Shown here: positions 1 to 5,970 of the stretch, piece by piece
Layout of the letters: every line of letters begins with the position of its first letter
Position numbering within the stretch: position 1 is the stretch's first letter
Assembly: GCA_035906235.1 (NCBI GenBank)
Contig: JAMIFN010000037.1
Location: 1-10,505 of the forward strand
Direction of reading: 5' to 3'
Source of the DNA: JAMIFN01 sp035906235
Lineage (GTDB): Bacteria; Pseudomonadota; Gammaproteobacteria; Burkholderiales; Burkholderiaceae_C
DNA length: 10,505 bases
Notes under the pieces: model-generated
What the model saw: only the letters and a program-made list of their open reading frames with translations
The model's database searches: none
What the model was told of the DNA's origin: nothing
Position numbers and translations under genes: made by a program

Positions 1-31
1 CTGATGCCTTAGCATCTGCTTAAATTTTTAT

Positions 32-71
32 AGCTGCTCAGGCAGGTTTTTCGGGCTAAAACTCTGAAAAC
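32..71 (+). repeat. Dispersed 31-40 base intergenic repeat, copy A
   Basis: First of three ungapped copies of a 31-base sequence (core AGCTGCTCAGGCAGG, then a T-rich stretch and CTAAAAC). The others are at 7827-7857 and 8109-8139. Copy A and the 8109 copy differ at 3 of 31 positions, and their similarity extends to 40 bases (35 of 40) through a shared GAAAAC. This copy lies 28 bases beyond the stop of the minus-strand DUF454 gene and reads antisense to it. It contains a small hairpin (CTGC-TCAG-GCAG, 34-45) followed by five T. The leftmost bases 3-16 form a separate small hairpin, GATGC-CTTA-GCATC. The overall look resembles short intergenic repeats I associate with Comamonadaceae genomes, but that is recollection and not a search. 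Confidence 0.7.
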
Positions 72-98
72 ACCTCTAAAAACATATGATTGGTTTTT

Positions 99-473
99 TT
101 ATTTGGCCGTAGGCATGAGCGGCGGCTCGGGGCGGGTCATCAAGTAGGTGCTCACCCCCAGCAGTGCAGCGGCTAAGGGCAGCAAAATCCACCATTGCCG
201 CACATGCCAGCAGGTAAAGCCGTAGCTGAGCGCCATCATGCTGATCGCCATCAGCTTGCTTTTGCGCGAGACGGCGCGGTTTTCCTCCCAATCGCGCAGC
301 ACTTTGCCCAGATAAGGCTGGGCGTAAAGCCAGCGGTGCAGGCGCGGCGAACCCTTGGCCGCGCAAGCCGCCGCCAATAGCAAAAACGGCACGGTGGGCA
401 AGATCGGGAGCAGCACGCCCAAAAGCGCCAACCCCAAGAAGAAATAGGCCAATAGCAGATAGAGCCAACGCAT
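99..473 (-). CDS. ybaN: YbaN-family (DUF454) small inner-membrane protein
   Basis: Predicted 124-residue integral membrane protein of the DUF454/YbaN family, whose biochemical role is not established. Hydrophobic segments lie at about residues 3-37 (broken by the motif LLPILPTVPF at about 21-30) and at about 86-112. The family's hallmark soluble stretch follows the first membrane region: KGSPRLHRWLY, then a DWEENRAVSRKSK segment. The length is close to E. coli YbaN. I chose the ATG at 473 because MRWLYLLLAYF is the usual family N-terminus; an in-frame TTG at 497 would overlap the end of mnmE. The start is 8 nt beyond the mnmE stop, and an AAGG overlapping that stop could act as a ribosome binding site, so the gene is probably co-transcribed and translationally coupled with mnmE. 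Nothing links it functionally to tRNA modification. Confidence 0.85.
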   Translation of the reverse strand: MRWLYLLLAYFFLGLALLGVLLPILPTVPFLLLAAACAAKGSPRLHRWLYAQPYLGKVLRDWEENRAVSRKSKLMAISMMALSYGFTCWHVRQWWILLPLAAALLGVSTYLMTRPEPPLMPTAK

Positions 474-481
474 AAGATGCC

Positions 482-1915
482 TTATTTGCCGATGCAAAAG
501 CTGCTGAAAATCACGCCCAGCAAGTCATCGGCGCTGAACGCGCCTGTAATGGAGGACAGGGCGTTTTGCGCCAGGCGCAGCTCTTCGGCCATGAGGTCGA
601 GCATGACGGGGGGCGACTGCAGTTGCAGGCTGGCGTTTTGCAGATGCTCAGACACTAGGCGCAGGGCTTGCAGATGGCGTTCGCGTGCGGCAAACACGCC
701 TTCTGGCAGGCTTTGCCAGCCCGCAATTTGCAGCAGGCGCTGGCGCAATTGTTCTAAACCCGCTTGGGTTTTGGTCGATAGCAGCAGGGCGTTGTCAGCC
801 TGTGCGCCCAGAGCAAGCGTAAGAGCTGCCTGCTGCGCAGCAGCATCGACGCAGTCGCTTTTATTCCAAATATGCAGCACGGGGGTGTGCGGGGGAAGTT
901 GCTCTGCCAATTGCGCGGCTAGCGCAGCCTCCTGGGTTTTGTAGGCGCTGTGGTCGGCGTGTGCTGGCTGGCTGCGGGCTAAGTCATGGACGAATAAAAG
1001 CACATCGGCGCTGCCGATGGCTTGCCAGGCGCGTTCTACGCCGATTTGTTCCACCACATCGTTGCTTTCGCGCAGGCCTGCGGTGTCGATGATGTGCAGG
1101 GGCACGCCCTCAATCTGAATACTTTGCTCGATTTTGTCGCGCGTGGTGCCAGCAATGGGGGTGACGATGGCAACCTCAGCCTGCGCCAGCGCGTTGAGCA
1201 GCGAGCTTTTGCCCGCATTGGGTTGCCCCGCAATCACCACTTTGAGGCCGTCGCGCAGCAACTGCCCTTGGCGGGCGGTGCTGAAAATATGCGCTACGGC
1301 GTTTTGTACTTGGCTTAGTTGCGCAGGCACGCCCCAGTGCTCTAGGCCGCCGACATCCTCTTCTTCAGGAAAATCGAGGTTGGCTTCCAGCACCATGCGC
1401 AAATGCGTCAGGCGTTCGAGCACCTGATTCACCGCCGCAGAAAATTCGCCCGAAAGCGACCTTGCCGCGCTACGCGCCGCGCCTTCGGTGGCGGCGTTGA
1501 TCAAATCGCTAATGCCCTCGGCCTGTGCCAAATCGATTTTGTCGTTTAAAAATGCGCGTTGGCTAAATTCCCCTGGTTCGGCGAGGCGTAAATGGGGTGA
1601 TAAGTTAGCACCTACTGTCAAGCAGCGATCCAGCAGCATTTGCAGTACCACAGGGCCGCCGTGGGCTTGCAGCTCTAGCACATCTTCGCCCGTGTAGGAG
1701 TGCGGTGCGGGAAACCAAATGGCCAAACCCTGGTCTATGGCCAGCCCCGCCGCATCAGGAAAAGGCAGGTAAGTGGCCATGCGTGGGCTTAAATCTTTGC
1801 CCAATAAGGCGCGTACAAAGGCCGCCAAACCCGTGCCCGAGACACGCACAATGCCCACCGCGCCGCGCCCCGGGGCAGTGGCAATGGCGGCTATGGCTTG
1901 GCTTTGGTCATGCAT
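482..1915 (-). CDS. mnmE: tRNA uridine-5-carboxymethylaminomethyl(34) synthesis GTPase MnmE
   Basis: Predicted 477-residue MnmE (TrmE), which with MnmG installs the (carboxymethyl)aminomethyl group on wobble uridine 34 of certain tRNAs, using a formyl-tetrahydrofolate-derived carbon and GTP hydrolysis. The N-terminal folate-binding domain starts with IAAIATAPGRG at residues 8-18 and includes the HGGPVV and AEPGEFSQRAF blocks (about 85-122). The inserted G domain is intact: G1 GQPNAGKS 230-237, the TPIAGTTRD K-loop/G2 region 252-260, G3 DTAG 277-280 and G4 NKSD 351-354. The protein ends in FCIGK, the C-terminal CxGK motif with the family's essential cysteine (C474). Start at ATG 1915 because MHDQ immediately precedes the conserved N-terminus; an in-frame TTG at 1966 adds an unconserved 17-residue leader. 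The upstream Shine-Dalgarno is weak. It is divergent from mltB and probably heads a two-gene unit with the DUF454 gene. Confidence 0.97.
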   Translation of the reverse strand: MHDQSQAIAAIATAPGRGAVGIVRVSGTGLAAFVRALLGKDLSPRMATYLPFPDAAGLAIDQGLAIWFPAPHSYTGEDVLELQAHGGPVVLQMLLDRCLTVGANLSPHLRLAEPGEFSQRAFLNDKIDLAQAEGISDLINAATEGAARSAARSLSGEFSAAVNQVLERLTHLRMVLEANLDFPEEEDVGGLEHWGVPAQLSQVQNAVAHIFSTARQGQLLRDGLKVVIAGQPNAGKSSLLNALAQAEVAIVTPIAGTTRDKIEQSIQIEGVPLHIIDTAGLRESNDVVEQIGVERAWQAIGSADVLLFVHDLARSQPAHADHSAYKTQEAALAAQLAEQLPPHTPVLHIWNKSDCVDAAAQQAALTLALGAQADNALLLSTKTQAGLEQLRQRLLQIAGWQSLPEGVFAARERHLQALRLVSEHLQNASLQLQSPPVMLDLMAEELRLAQNALSSITGAFSADDLLGVIFSSFCIGK

Positions 1916-1945
1916 GGTGGTGGTCAAAAAATACAGGGGGATTTC

Positions 1946-1987
1946 GGTGGCAAAATTGCCGCCCAAGCATTGTGCCGCAAGGCATAA
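1946..1987. promoter_or_regulatory. Paired inverted repeats in the mnmE/mltB divergent spacer
   Basis: The 93-base spacer between divergent mnmE and mltB holds two adjacent dyads. GGTGGCAA (1946-1953) faces TTGCCGCC (1956-1963) with one G-T-type mismatch. TTGTGCC (1970-1976) faces GGCATAA (1981-1987) across a GCAA tetraloop, giving a 7-bp stem with one G-U pair. On the plus strand the second stem is followed at 1991-1995 by TTTTT, only 13 bases before the mltB ATG. They could be operator sites, a leader attenuator for mltB, or chance. I see no convincing -35/-10 pair for either gene here. Confidence 0.3.
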
Positions 1988-2008
1988 CGATTTTTAACTG
2001 CGAGATCT

Positions 2009-3097
2009 ATGCGCCCATCTCTGTGTTTTTCTACCCTGCTGCTGGCAGGATTTTTGCCCTGGTCTGCTGCGCAGGCACAAGAACAAGTGACGGCGCAAGA
2101 CCTGGGCGACACACCCAGCGCCACAGCGCCCGCCAACGGTTATTACAGTAACAGCCCGCAGGCCATGGCTTTTGCCGACAAACTGGCAGCCAAGGACGAT
2201 TTGCCGCCCGATGCGGTGCGCAATATTTTGGGGCAGGCGCGTTTTAGCCCCGCCGCGCAGCGCCTGATGCGCCCTGGGCACAGCAGTTTTTTTAAAAATT
2301 GGCGGGTGTACCGCAGTCGTTTTGTGGAGCCCATTCGTATTAACGCAGGCTTGCGGTTTTGGCAAAGCAACCGCGAAACCTTAGAACGCGCCGAGGCGCA
2401 ATACGGCGTGCCGCAAGAGGTGATTTTGGGGATTTTGGGGGTGGAGACGCTCTACGGCAAAGACATGGGCAGTTTTCGCGTGATCGATGTGCTGGCGACG
2501 CTGGCGTTTGATTTTCCGAGAACGGCCAAACGCGACCGCAGTGTGTTTTTTCAAAACGAGTTGGCGGCGTTTTTGCAGCAGCAATTGCAGGCCGAACGCG
2601 ATCCGCTGCAGCCCAAAGGCTCTTACGCAGGCGCGATGGGTATGGGGCAGTTTATGCCCACATCGATCAGCAACTTTGCTGTGGATTACGATGGCGATGG
2701 GATTATCGACTTGAGCCAAGCTGTCGATGCCATAGGCTCAGTGGCGCACTACTTTCAAGCCTATGGCTGGAAGCGCGGGCAGCAAGCGATTTTTGAGGTG
2801 CAATTAGCATCCGATGCGAGGCTCGATGAATTGCTTGCGCCCGATATCTTGCCCAGCTTCAGCGCCAAACGCATGCAGGCCTTGGGTGCAAAATTGCCCG
2901 AAAGCGCACAAAACTACCCAGGCAATTTGGCCTTGATTGAATTGTTGAACGGCGACCCTGCTCAAGCGGGCAATACCAAAACCTATTACGCAGGCACGGA
3001 TAATTTCTACGCGGTTACACGCTACAACCAAAGCAGTTATTACGCTACGGCAGTGCTGGATTTGGGCGCGGCCATTCGTGAGCGGGCAGGGTTTTGA
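2009..3097 (+). CDS. mltB: Secreted lytic murein transglycosylase B (Slt35-like)
   Basis: Predicted 362-residue periplasmic lytic transglycosylase (glycoside hydrolase family 103), which cleaves the MurNAc-GlcNAc bond of peptidoglycan to leave 1,6-anhydro-MurNAc ends. The N-terminus is a type I signal peptide with likely cleavage after the AQA at residues 21-23. There is no lipobox, so this form should be soluble, unlike E. coli MltB, which is a lipoprotein. The catalytic glutamate is E146 in ILGVETLYGK. The substrate-groove motif GSYAGAMGMGQFMPTS covers about 204-219. An EF-hand-like calcium loop, DYDGDGIID at 226-234, matches the site known in Slt35. The C-terminal motif VTRYNQSSYYATAV at about 336-349 completes the family pattern. 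The ATG at 2009 is the only start that gives the signal peptide; its ribosome binding site is poor. The gene is divergent from mnmE, and its stop is 6 bases before the rplS -10 box. Confidence 0.95.
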   Translation: MRPSLCFSTLLLAGFLPWSAAQAQEQVTAQDLGDTPSATAPANGYYSNSPQAMAFADKLAAKDDLPPDAVRNILGQARFSPAAQRLMRPGHSSFFKNWRVYRSRFVEPIRINAGLRFWQSNRETLERAEAQYGVPQEVILGILGVETLYGKDMGSFRVIDVLATLAFDFPRTAKRDRSVFFQNELAAFLQQQLQAERDPLQPKGSYAGAMGMGQFMPTSISNFAVDYDGDGIIDLSQAVDAIGSVAHYFQAYGWKRGQQAIFEVQLASDARLDELLAPDILPSFSAKRMQALGAKLPESAQNYPGNLALIELLNGDPAQAGNTKTYYAGTDNFYAVTRYNQSSYYATAVLDLGAAIRERAGF

Positions 3098-3103
3098 ACC
3101 GGC

Positions 3104-3109
3104 TATAAT
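3104..3109 (+). promoter_or_regulatory. Putative rplS promoter -10 box
   Basis: A perfect TATAAT lies 6 bases after the mltB stop codon and 104 bases before the rplS ATG. No good -35 hexamer is present at 16-18 bases upstream (within the end of mltB), and there is no extended TG. The call rests on the consensus -10 and on position. If used, the transcript would start near 3116 and carry a leader of about 97 bases. Read-through from mltB is also possible because I see no terminator between the two genes. Confidence 0.5.
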
Positions 3110-3132
3110 GCTTGGCTGCCATCCTCTGCGCC

Positions 3133-3216
3133 ATGGGCGTGGTTTTCATGGGGAAAACCACTTGCAAGCTTTGCTTTGCTGACCCTCGCACGATGACATT
3201 AAAGGAAATTTTATGA
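3133..3216 (+). other. Possible 27-codon leader reading frame ending across the rplS start
   Basis: An ATG at 3133 opens a frame (peptide beginning MGVVFMGKTTCKLC) that runs through the leader hairpin and the rplS Shine-Dalgarno and stops with TGA at 3214-3216, overlapping the rplS ATG in an ATGA arrangement. Such overlaps are typical of translational coupling. Against it, no Shine-Dalgarno precedes 3133 or the two internal ATGs (3148, 3193), and an open frame of 27 codons is not statistically unusual. I list it as a possibility only. Confidence 0.15.
3139..3161 (+). promoter_or_regulatory. Strong hairpin in the rplS 5' leader
   Basis: A perfect 9-bp stem, GTGGTTTTC (3139-3147) with GAAAACCAC (3153-3161), closes a five-base ATGGG loop. 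It lies between the putative promoter and the rplS ribosome binding site (AAAGGA, 3201-3206). It is not followed by a T-run, so it is not an intrinsic terminator. A structured leader on a singly transcribed ribosomal protein gene suggests autogenous or processing control, but that is inference. Confidence 0.45.
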
Positions 3217-3593
3217 ATCTGATCCAAATTTTGGAACAAGAAGAAATCGCCCGCTTGGGCAAAACCATCCCTGATTTCAACCCTGGCGACACCGTGATCG
3301 TTAGTGTGAATGTGGTGGAAGGTACGCGTAAACGCGTACAGGCTTACGAAGGCGTGGTTATTGCCAAGCGCAACCGTGGTCTGAACAGCAACTTCATCGT
3401 GCGCAAAATCTCTAGCGGCGAAGGCGTAGAACGAACATTCCAGCTCTACAGTCCGCTGATTGCTGGTATTGAGGTGAAACGCCGTGGCGATGTTCGCCGC
3501 GCCAAGCTGTATTACCTGCGTGAACGCAGTGGCAAATCTGCACGCATCAAAGAAAAATTGGTGCGCAAAGCAGCTCCCGCCACAGCCGCATAA
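3213..3593 (+). CDS. rplS: 50S ribosomal protein L19
   Basis: Predicted 126-residue ribosomal protein L19, a large-subunit protein at the 30S-50S interface. The family core is intact: PDFNPGDTV near the N-terminus, VVEGTRKRVQAYEGVVIA, RNRGLNSNFIVRKIS, GEGVERTFQLYSP, VKRRGDVRRAKLYYLRERSGK and a final SARIKEKL. A short basic/alanine tail (VRKAAPATAA) extends past the E. coli L19 end. The start is secure: AAAGGA at 3201-3206 sits 6 bases before the ATG. In many Burkholderiales rplS is the last gene of rpsP-rimM-trmD-rplS; here the gene immediately upstream is mltB, so rplS appears to be detached from that operon, with its own promoter and leader. The gene ends at the 3611-3641 terminator. Confidence 0.98.
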   Translation: MNLIQILEQEEIARLGKTIPDFNPGDTVIVSVNVVEGTRKRVQAYEGVVIAKRNRGLNSNFIVRKISSGEGVERTFQLYSPLIAGIEVKRRGDVRRAKLYYLRERSGKSARIKEKLVRKAAPATAA

Positions 3594-3610
3594 GCTAAGG
3601 CACCTGAACG

Positions 3611-3641
3611 AAAAAACCGCAGCTGCTGCTGCGGTTTTTTT
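3611..3641. terminator. Bidirectional Rho-independent terminator between rplS and mlaA
   Basis: CCGCAGC (3617-3623) pairs perfectly with GCTGCGG (3628-3634) around a TGCT loop. The stem is preceded by six A and followed by seven T, so it has a U-tract on either strand. It starts 17 bases after the rplS stop and lies about 37 bases beyond the mlaA stop on the other strand, so it can end both convergent transcripts. Confidence 0.93.
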
Positions 3642-3677
3642 ATGCGTATGTGCTGGGCGTTTTGGGGGGCTTGGTGT

Positions 3678-4652
3678 TTAGCGTTGCAGAGTTTGCTTCT
3701 CGTGATAGGCCAATAAAGAGGCTACGGCGGCAGGGCTGAGGTTGGCTGCGCTGGGTGCGTTTAGTGGTGCGCTTTGCTCGATCAATGCTCCCTTAAGTAC
3801 TTCATTCGCGCTGCTTGTCGGCGTGGCGGCGGCAGGAGCGCTCGTGCTTGCATCCACGGGTTTAGGCTGCGACATGGTAGGGACAGTAGCCACATCAGCT
3901 GGGCTGGTTTGCTCAGTTTGCCAGTCATCGCGCTGCTCGTCGGGCGTTTTGTTAGGGTGCAAATCATCGATTTCTGACTGGCGCTTTTGCAGGAAAGCAT
4001 TGCGCGTAAATGCGTATTTATCGAGGGCAGCTTCGTCCAGCAGATCGCCTGCGGCGAGTAGCTTGGCGCGCTTGTCCACCAGTTCTAAGGTGTAGAGACT
4101 ATTGCGACTGGGGATGTGATCGACTTTTTGATTAATCAGGTCGTAATGCAGCTCGGCAGGCATGGCCGCCGTGTCGCGCAAAGTGCTGGGCCCCCATACA
4201 GGGAGTACCAGGTAAGGGCCAGGCGCCACGCCCCAGCGCCCCAAGGTCTTGCCTAGGTCTTGGGGTTGGCGCTCGAAGCCCACGCTGTCCGCCACATTGA
4301 CCATGCCGCCCATGCCCCAAAAAGTATTGACGCTAAAGCGGAAGAAGCTTTGCAAAAATGCCTCAGGACGCAGTTGTAGGGCGTTATTGACCACGGTCCA
4401 GCCATCTTCTAAGTTGTTGAAAAAATTACCGATATGCAGGCGCACGGGGTAGGGAGTGACGGCTTCATATCCTTGGGCTGCGGGTTTGACCACTGCACGA
4501 TCCAAACCCTCGTTCAAGGCAAACATCTTGCGGTTAAAGGGCTCGAAGGGATCCTCGGGGTTGCGCTGTGTTTGGCTAGCACAGCCCGTAAGCAGCAGAC
4601 CCAGGCTCAGCAATGCGCAGATCAAGAGGCGGCGGGGCAGTCGTGTGTTCAT
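3678..4652 (-). CDS. mlaA: Outer-membrane phospholipid-removal lipoprotein MlaA (VacJ)
   Basis: Predicted 324-residue MlaA, an outer-membrane lipoprotein that draws mislocalised phospholipid from the outer leaflet and passes it into the Mla pathway. The signal peptide ends in the lipobox LTGC at residues 21-24, so C24 should be lipidated. The conserved domain follows: DPFEPFNRKMFALNE (34-48), the FFNNLEDGWTVVNNALQ region (77-93), the GMGGMVNVADSVGFERQPQDLGKTLG block (113-138), GPYLVLPVWGPSTLRD (145-160). Beyond about residue 245 is a roughly 80-residue tail rich in Pro, Ala, Thr and Ser that the core family lacks, likely disordered. I chose ATG 4652 because it gives the lipoprotein signal; upstream in-frame residues overlap mlaD. 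The start is 7 bases after the mlaD stop with no good ribosome binding site, which suggests translational coupling. It is the last gene of the operon. Confidence 0.95.
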   Translation of the reverse strand: MNTRLPRRLLICALLSLGLLLTGCASQTQRNPEDPFEPFNRKMFALNEGLDRAVVKPAAQGYEAVTPYPVRLHIGNFFNNLEDGWTVVNNALQLRPEAFLQSFFRFSVNTFWGMGGMVNVADSVGFERQPQDLGKTLGRWGVAPGPYLVLPVWGPSTLRDTAAMPAELHYDLINQKVDHIPSRNSLYTLELVDKRAKLLAAGDLLDEAALDKYAFTRNAFLQKRQSEIDDLHPNKTPDEQRDDWQTEQTSPADVATVPTMSQPKPVDASTSAPAAATPTSSANEVLKGALIEQSAPLNAPSAANLSPAAVASLLAYHEKQTLQR

Positions 4653-4659
4653 GATGCGT

Positions 4660-5166
4660 TTAGCGTGCGTTGCTGGTCGTTGTTGTGCCTGCGCCGTCCT
4701 TTTTGTCGGCACCATCTGCAGCTTTGTTGAATAAAAATTGGGAAATCAGATTTTCGAGCACGACGGCAGACTGGGTACTGCCAATGCGGTCGCCCGCTAC
4801 CAAGTTTTTATCGGCATAGCCTGCCGTAATGCCGATGTATTGCTCGCCCAGCAAACCGCTGGTGAGGATGGCCAGCGAGCTGTCTTTGGGGAATGTAGCG
4901 TCACTATTGAGGGCTAGGCGCACATCGGCTTGAAAGGTGTTTTGGTCAAAACCGATGCTGGCGACGCGCCCTACCACCACGCCAGCACTTTTGACGGGGG
5001 CGTTGGCTTTGAGGCCGCCAATATTGTCAAAACGGGCGCTGACGCTATAGGTGGGATTGAAATTGAAGGACAGCAAATTGGCTGCTTTGAGTGCCAAAAA
5101 GACCAAAGCCACCGCGCCGATGAGGACGAAAAGGCCAACCCAGATATCGTTTTTAGAGCGTTGCAT
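4660..5166 (-). CDS. mlaD: Mla phospholipid ABC transporter, substrate-binding MCE protein MlaD
   Basis: Predicted 168-residue MlaD, the inner-membrane-anchored MCE-domain subunit that forms a hexameric lipid channel on the periplasmic side of MlaFE. One N-terminal membrane helix (about residues 9-31, within IWVGLFVLIGAVALVFLALK) is followed by a single MCE domain (about 38-118) with the family signatures FDNIGGLKANAPVKSAG, VGRVASI and LLGEQYIGI. The Thr/Asp/Lys-rich tail is probably flexible. The length is close to E. coli MlaD. The ATG at 5166 is the natural start, placing the membrane helix at the N-terminus. The 18-base gap from mlaE lacks a Shine-Dalgarno and instead carries an (AC)5 run (minus strand; 5168-5177) ending two bases before the ATG. 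Confidence 0.95.
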   Translation of the reverse strand: MQRSKNDIWVGLFVLIGAVALVFLALKAANLLSFNFNPTYSVSARFDNIGGLKANAPVKSAGVVVGRVASIGFDQNTFQADVRLALNSDATFPKDSSLAILTSGLLGEQYIGITAGYADKNLVAGDRIGSTQSAVVLENLISQFLFNKAADGADKKDGAGTTTTSNAR

Positions 5167-5184
5167 GGTGTGTGTGTCGTGAAA

Positions 5185-5961
5185 TTAAATGGAAAACATC
5201 AAAGCCGTGAGGAGGAAGTCCAGCCCCAGCACCGTCAGCGATGCCATGACCACGGTGCGCGTGGTGGCACGCGAGACGCCCTCTGGCGTGGCCTCAGCCT
5301 GGTAGCCTTGCAGCACGGCAATAAAAGTGACGGCAAGGCCAAAAATACTGGCCTTGATCAGACCGTTGCCCACATCGCTGATAACATCAACTCCGCCTTG
5401 CATTTGGCTCCAAAATGCGCCTGGGTCTATGCCTATCATAGGCACCGCCACCAACCACCCCCCCAGCACACCCACCGCGCCAAAAATAGCTGCTAACAGG
5501 GGCATAACCAAAACCCCAGCCCAAAAACGCGGTGCCAACACGCGGGCGATGGGGTTGACGGCCGTCATCTCCATGTAGTCCAGCACCTCGTCGCTTTTCA
5601 TCATGCCGATTTCCGCCGTGAGTGAGGTGCCTGCGCGGCCGGCAAACAGCAGCGCAGTCACTACGGGGCCGAGCTCGCGCAGCAGGCTCAGCGCCACCAT
5701 CATGCCCACGGCCTCGGTGGCGCCAAAACGCGAGAGGATGTAGTAGCCCTGCAAGGCCAGCACAAAACCCACAAACAAACCGCTAACGGCAATGATGGCC
5801 AGCGAATAATTGCCCAAAAAATGCACCTGATCGCGCAGCAGCGCTGGGCGTTTCAAGGTCGTTGGCAAAAGGCGCAGCAATTGTAAAAACAGGCGAGCCC
5901 CATAGCCCAGCCCAGTCAGCCAATTGCGCGTGGTAAAGCCTAAATCGCGTATCCAGTTCAT
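5185..5961 (-). CDS. mlaE: Mla phospholipid ABC transporter permease MlaE
   Basis: Predicted 258-residue permease of the MlaE/YrbE family, the transmembrane core of the inner-membrane MlaFEDB complex. It has an amphipathic N-terminal region and about five hydrophobic segments. Family motifs are visible in ALQGYYILSRFGA, LLRELGPVVTALLFAGRAG, the AEIGMMKSDEVLDYMEM stretch (the coupling region contacting MlaF) and VNPIARVLAPRFWAG. The C-terminal part has GLIKASIFGLAVTFIAVLQG, then TPEGVSRATTRTVV. Length is typical. The ATG at 5961 is preceded by AAGGCAAGG just after the mlaF stop, a good Shine-Dalgarno; the gap to mlaF is 9 bases. MlaE receives lipid from MlaD and is powered by MlaF. Confidence 0.96.
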   Translation of the reverse strand: MNWIRDLGFTTRNWLTGLGYGARLFLQLLRLLPTTLKRPALLRDQVHFLGNYSLAIIAVSGLFVGFVLALQGYYILSRFGATEAVGMMVALSLLRELGPVVTALLFAGRAGTSLTAEIGMMKSDEVLDYMEMTAVNPIARVLAPRFWAGVLVMPLLAAIFGAVGVLGGWLVAVPMIGIDPGAFWSQMQGGVDVISDVGNGLIKASIFGLAVTFIAVLQGYQAEATPEGVSRATTRTVVMASLTVLGLDFLLTALMFSI

Positions 5962-5970
5962 GCCTTGCCT

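Noticed and set aside
477..944. 155-codon open frame opposite the 3' half of mnmE
   Set aside because: It lies wholly antisense to an intact, motif-complete mnmE, has Arg/Ser/Cys-rich low-quality composition and shows no family motif.
3139..3161. Intrinsic terminator for mltB
   Set aside because: The stem is strong but is followed by a mixed sequence with no U-tract, and the rplS -10 lies upstream of it.
4653..4715. N-terminal extension of mlaA into mlaD
   Set aside because: It would bury the lipoprotein signal peptide and overlap mlaD; ATG 4652 gives a proper lipobox protein.
4930..5496. 188-codon plus-strand frame opposite mlaD and mlaE
   Set aside because: It spans two conserved genes on the other strand, is His/Gln-rich with no recognisable domain, and has no ribosome binding site.
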